Notes under the pieces: model-generated
The model's database searches: none
Told to the model about the DNA's origin: nothing
What the model saw: only the letters and a program-made list of their open reading frames with translations
Shown here: positions 25,171 through 25,934 of the stretch, in pieces
How the letters are laid out: every line of letters starts with the position of its first letter
How positions within the stretch are numbered: position 1 is the stretch's first letter
Position numbers and translations under genes: made by a program
Assembly (NCBI GenBank): GCA_900544535.1
Contig: UQVH01000029.1
Location: forward strand, 1 to 25,934
DNA length: 25,934 nucleotides
DNA from: an uncultured Bacteroidales bacterium
Lineage (GTDB): Bacteria > Bacteroidota > Bacteroidia > Bacteroidales > Muribaculaceae
Direction of reading: 5' to 3'

Positions 25171-25464
25171 ATAATTAAATTTGATAGGACGGATGAAAAA
25201 AACGCACTATTTAAGATGTTATAAAGCATAAAAATTGATCGCGAAACCCTTGTCTCAGATATTTCAGAAGGCGATCGGTTGTAGCTATTTGCCAGCTTTT
25301 ACGACGTTTTGTCATGAAAGTGTCGACCTTTCGTCTGAAAAGTTCTGATAATGTCGGTTATTTACGGAATAAAAATCATATTGCTATATGTTCATGCTCT
25401 GTTTTCGGAGCTTTGGGGTTGTTCCCTTTATCGCTTTTCCGTTAAGTGACCGTGGTCAGTGAAT
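25171..25464. other. Intergenic stretch between gdhA and ferredoxin without a recognised gene
   Basis: About 290 nt lie between the gdhA -7 box and the ferredoxin terminator. The stretch holds a 6-bp inverted repeat (GATCGC 25237-25242 / GCGATC 25271-25276) and a short dyad TGACC-GT-GGTCA (25447-25458). A 43-codon frame at 25314-25445 has no supporting signal. No tRNA, riboswitch or promoter of good quality is seen. Confidence 0.5.
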
Positions 25465-25466
25465 TG

Positions 25467-25519
25467 AAAAAAGAGCTGCCGCCGGACGGATGGTAAAACA
25501 ACCATCTGTCCAGCGGCAG
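25467..25519 (-). terminator. Intrinsic terminator of the ferredoxin gene
   Basis: A 19-bp stem with one mismatch and one G-T pair joins 25476-25494 (CTGCCGCC..GGATGGT) to 25501-25519 (ACCATC..GCGGCAG) over a 6-nt loop. On the minus strand a TTTTTT run follows. It is 28 nt past the ferredoxin stop. Confidence 0.9.
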
Positions 25520-25547
25520 TAAAATTTTGAGACTTCTCGCGGGCGGA

Positions 25548-25718
25548 TTATTCGCCGGGGATGATAGCTTCGCTGGGGCAAACTTCAGCGCAAGAACCGC
25601 ATTCGATGCAGGTATCGGGATCGATGTGGTAGATATCGCCTTCAGAGATTGCGTCAACGGGGCAAACGGGCTGGCAGGTGCCACAAGCCACGCAAGAGTC
25701 AGTGATTACGTAAGCCAT
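25548..25718 (-). CDS. 2[4Fe-4S] ferredoxin (clostridial type)
   Basis: This 56-residue electron carrier has two cluster motifs: CVACGTCQPVCP (Cys9, 12, 15, 19) and CIECGSCAEVCP (Cys37, 40, 43, 47), each CxxCxxCxxxCP. Two similar halves, DAI..GD and EAI..GE, reflect the internal duplication of this family. It starts MAYVITDSCV and ends AIIPGE. Such ferredoxins serve pyruvate and other 2-oxoacid oxidoreductases in anaerobes, which supports an anaerobic host. It is a single-gene unit with its own -7 box and a strong terminator. Confidence 0.97.
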   Translation of the reverse strand: MAYVITDSCVACGTCQPVCPVDAISEGDIYHIDPDTCIECGSCAEVCPSEAIIPGE

Positions 25719-25801
25719 GATTAGTTAAATTTGAATTGTTAGATAATTTATACGAAAACATTTGAATACGGCTGACACTTTGGTCCACCGGATAGATGTT
25801 G

Positions 25802-25809
25802 CAAAAGTA
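25802..25809 (-). promoter_or_regulatory. -7 box for the ferredoxin gene
   Basis: The minus strand reads TACTTTTG, matching TAnnTTTG, 83 bp before the ferredoxin ATG. No perfect TTTG is seen at 20 bp. Confidence 0.5.
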
Positions 25810-25900
25810 ACGCTTTTCTCTGAAATATCAGCTAAAAATATTCCAAAAAAATATGACTGTTGTTAATTATTTTGACCGCTGCAGGTTCAACTGGCAAGTG

Positions 25901-25908
25901 CAAAATTA
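25901..25908 (-). promoter_or_regulatory. Second minus-strand -7-like box
   Basis: The minus strand reads TAATTTTG, also matching TAnnTTTG, 92 bp upstream of the previous box. It may be a second ferredoxin promoter, a promoter for a short RNA, or chance. The window ends 26 nt further on. Confidence 0.35.
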
Positions 25909-25934
25909 GCGATTTGTTTGAAGAATTCAGTTTT

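Noticed and set aside
25314..25445. 43-codon plus-strand frame between gdhA and ferredoxin
   Set aside because: It has no promoter, no upstream pairing site and no family resemblance; chance is likely in a 290-nt gap.

Overview
The window looks like chromosome from a Bacteroidota bacterium, most likely order Bacteroidales and perhaps a Muribaculaceae-like gut commensal. The phylum call rests on recurring TAnnTTTG -7 promoter boxes (two tRNA genes also have a TTTG box 20 bp upstream), few Shine-Dalgarno sequences, two type IX secretion (T9SS) proteins, a DUF3109 protein, a Bacteroidetes-type tyrosine recombinase and carbohydrate-active enzymes. The family-level placement is inference.

Left part (1-9440): the tail of an unidentified gene is followed 7 nt later by a truncated, degenerate tyrosine recombinase. 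A strong terminator separates it from a convergent secreted GH43 glycosidase. Divergent from GH43 runs a likely operon: a long coiled-coil protein with an AT-hook and a C-terminal QLSLF sliding-clamp motif, a possible 30-codon ORF coupled by TGATG, a secreted dipeptidyl peptidase IV, a six-helix membrane protein with a possible degenerate Nudix-like domain, and miaA. A perfect 13-bp hairpin ends this block.

Middle part (9438-20120), all on the minus strand: a YeiH/UPF0324 transporter; the cluster trpB2 - porU - fmt, where porU appears to start at a TTG inside the end of trpB2 and a 17-bp tandem repeat precedes fmt; tRNA-Leu(TAA); a 1003-residue GH10 xylanase with a carbohydrate-binding-like module, beta-helix repeats and a T9SS-like tail; and tRNA-Arg(CCG).

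Right part (20253-25934): a plus-strand operon of ung, a C_GCAxxG_C_C redox-type protein, a T9SS plug protein (DUF5103), DUF3109 and a small lipoprotein. Convergent to it are gdhA and a 56-residue 2[4Fe-4S] ferredoxin.

Themes: protein secretion (PorU sortase, plug, and a probable cargo in the xylanase), xylan use (GH43, GH10), peptide and nitrogen metabolism (DPP IV, GdhA, TrpB2), and tRNA or translation functions (MiaA, Fmt, two tRNAs). The most novel item is the coiled-coil/AT-hook/clamp-motif protein at 3264-4688. I saw no CRISPR array, insertion sequence or intact prophage.
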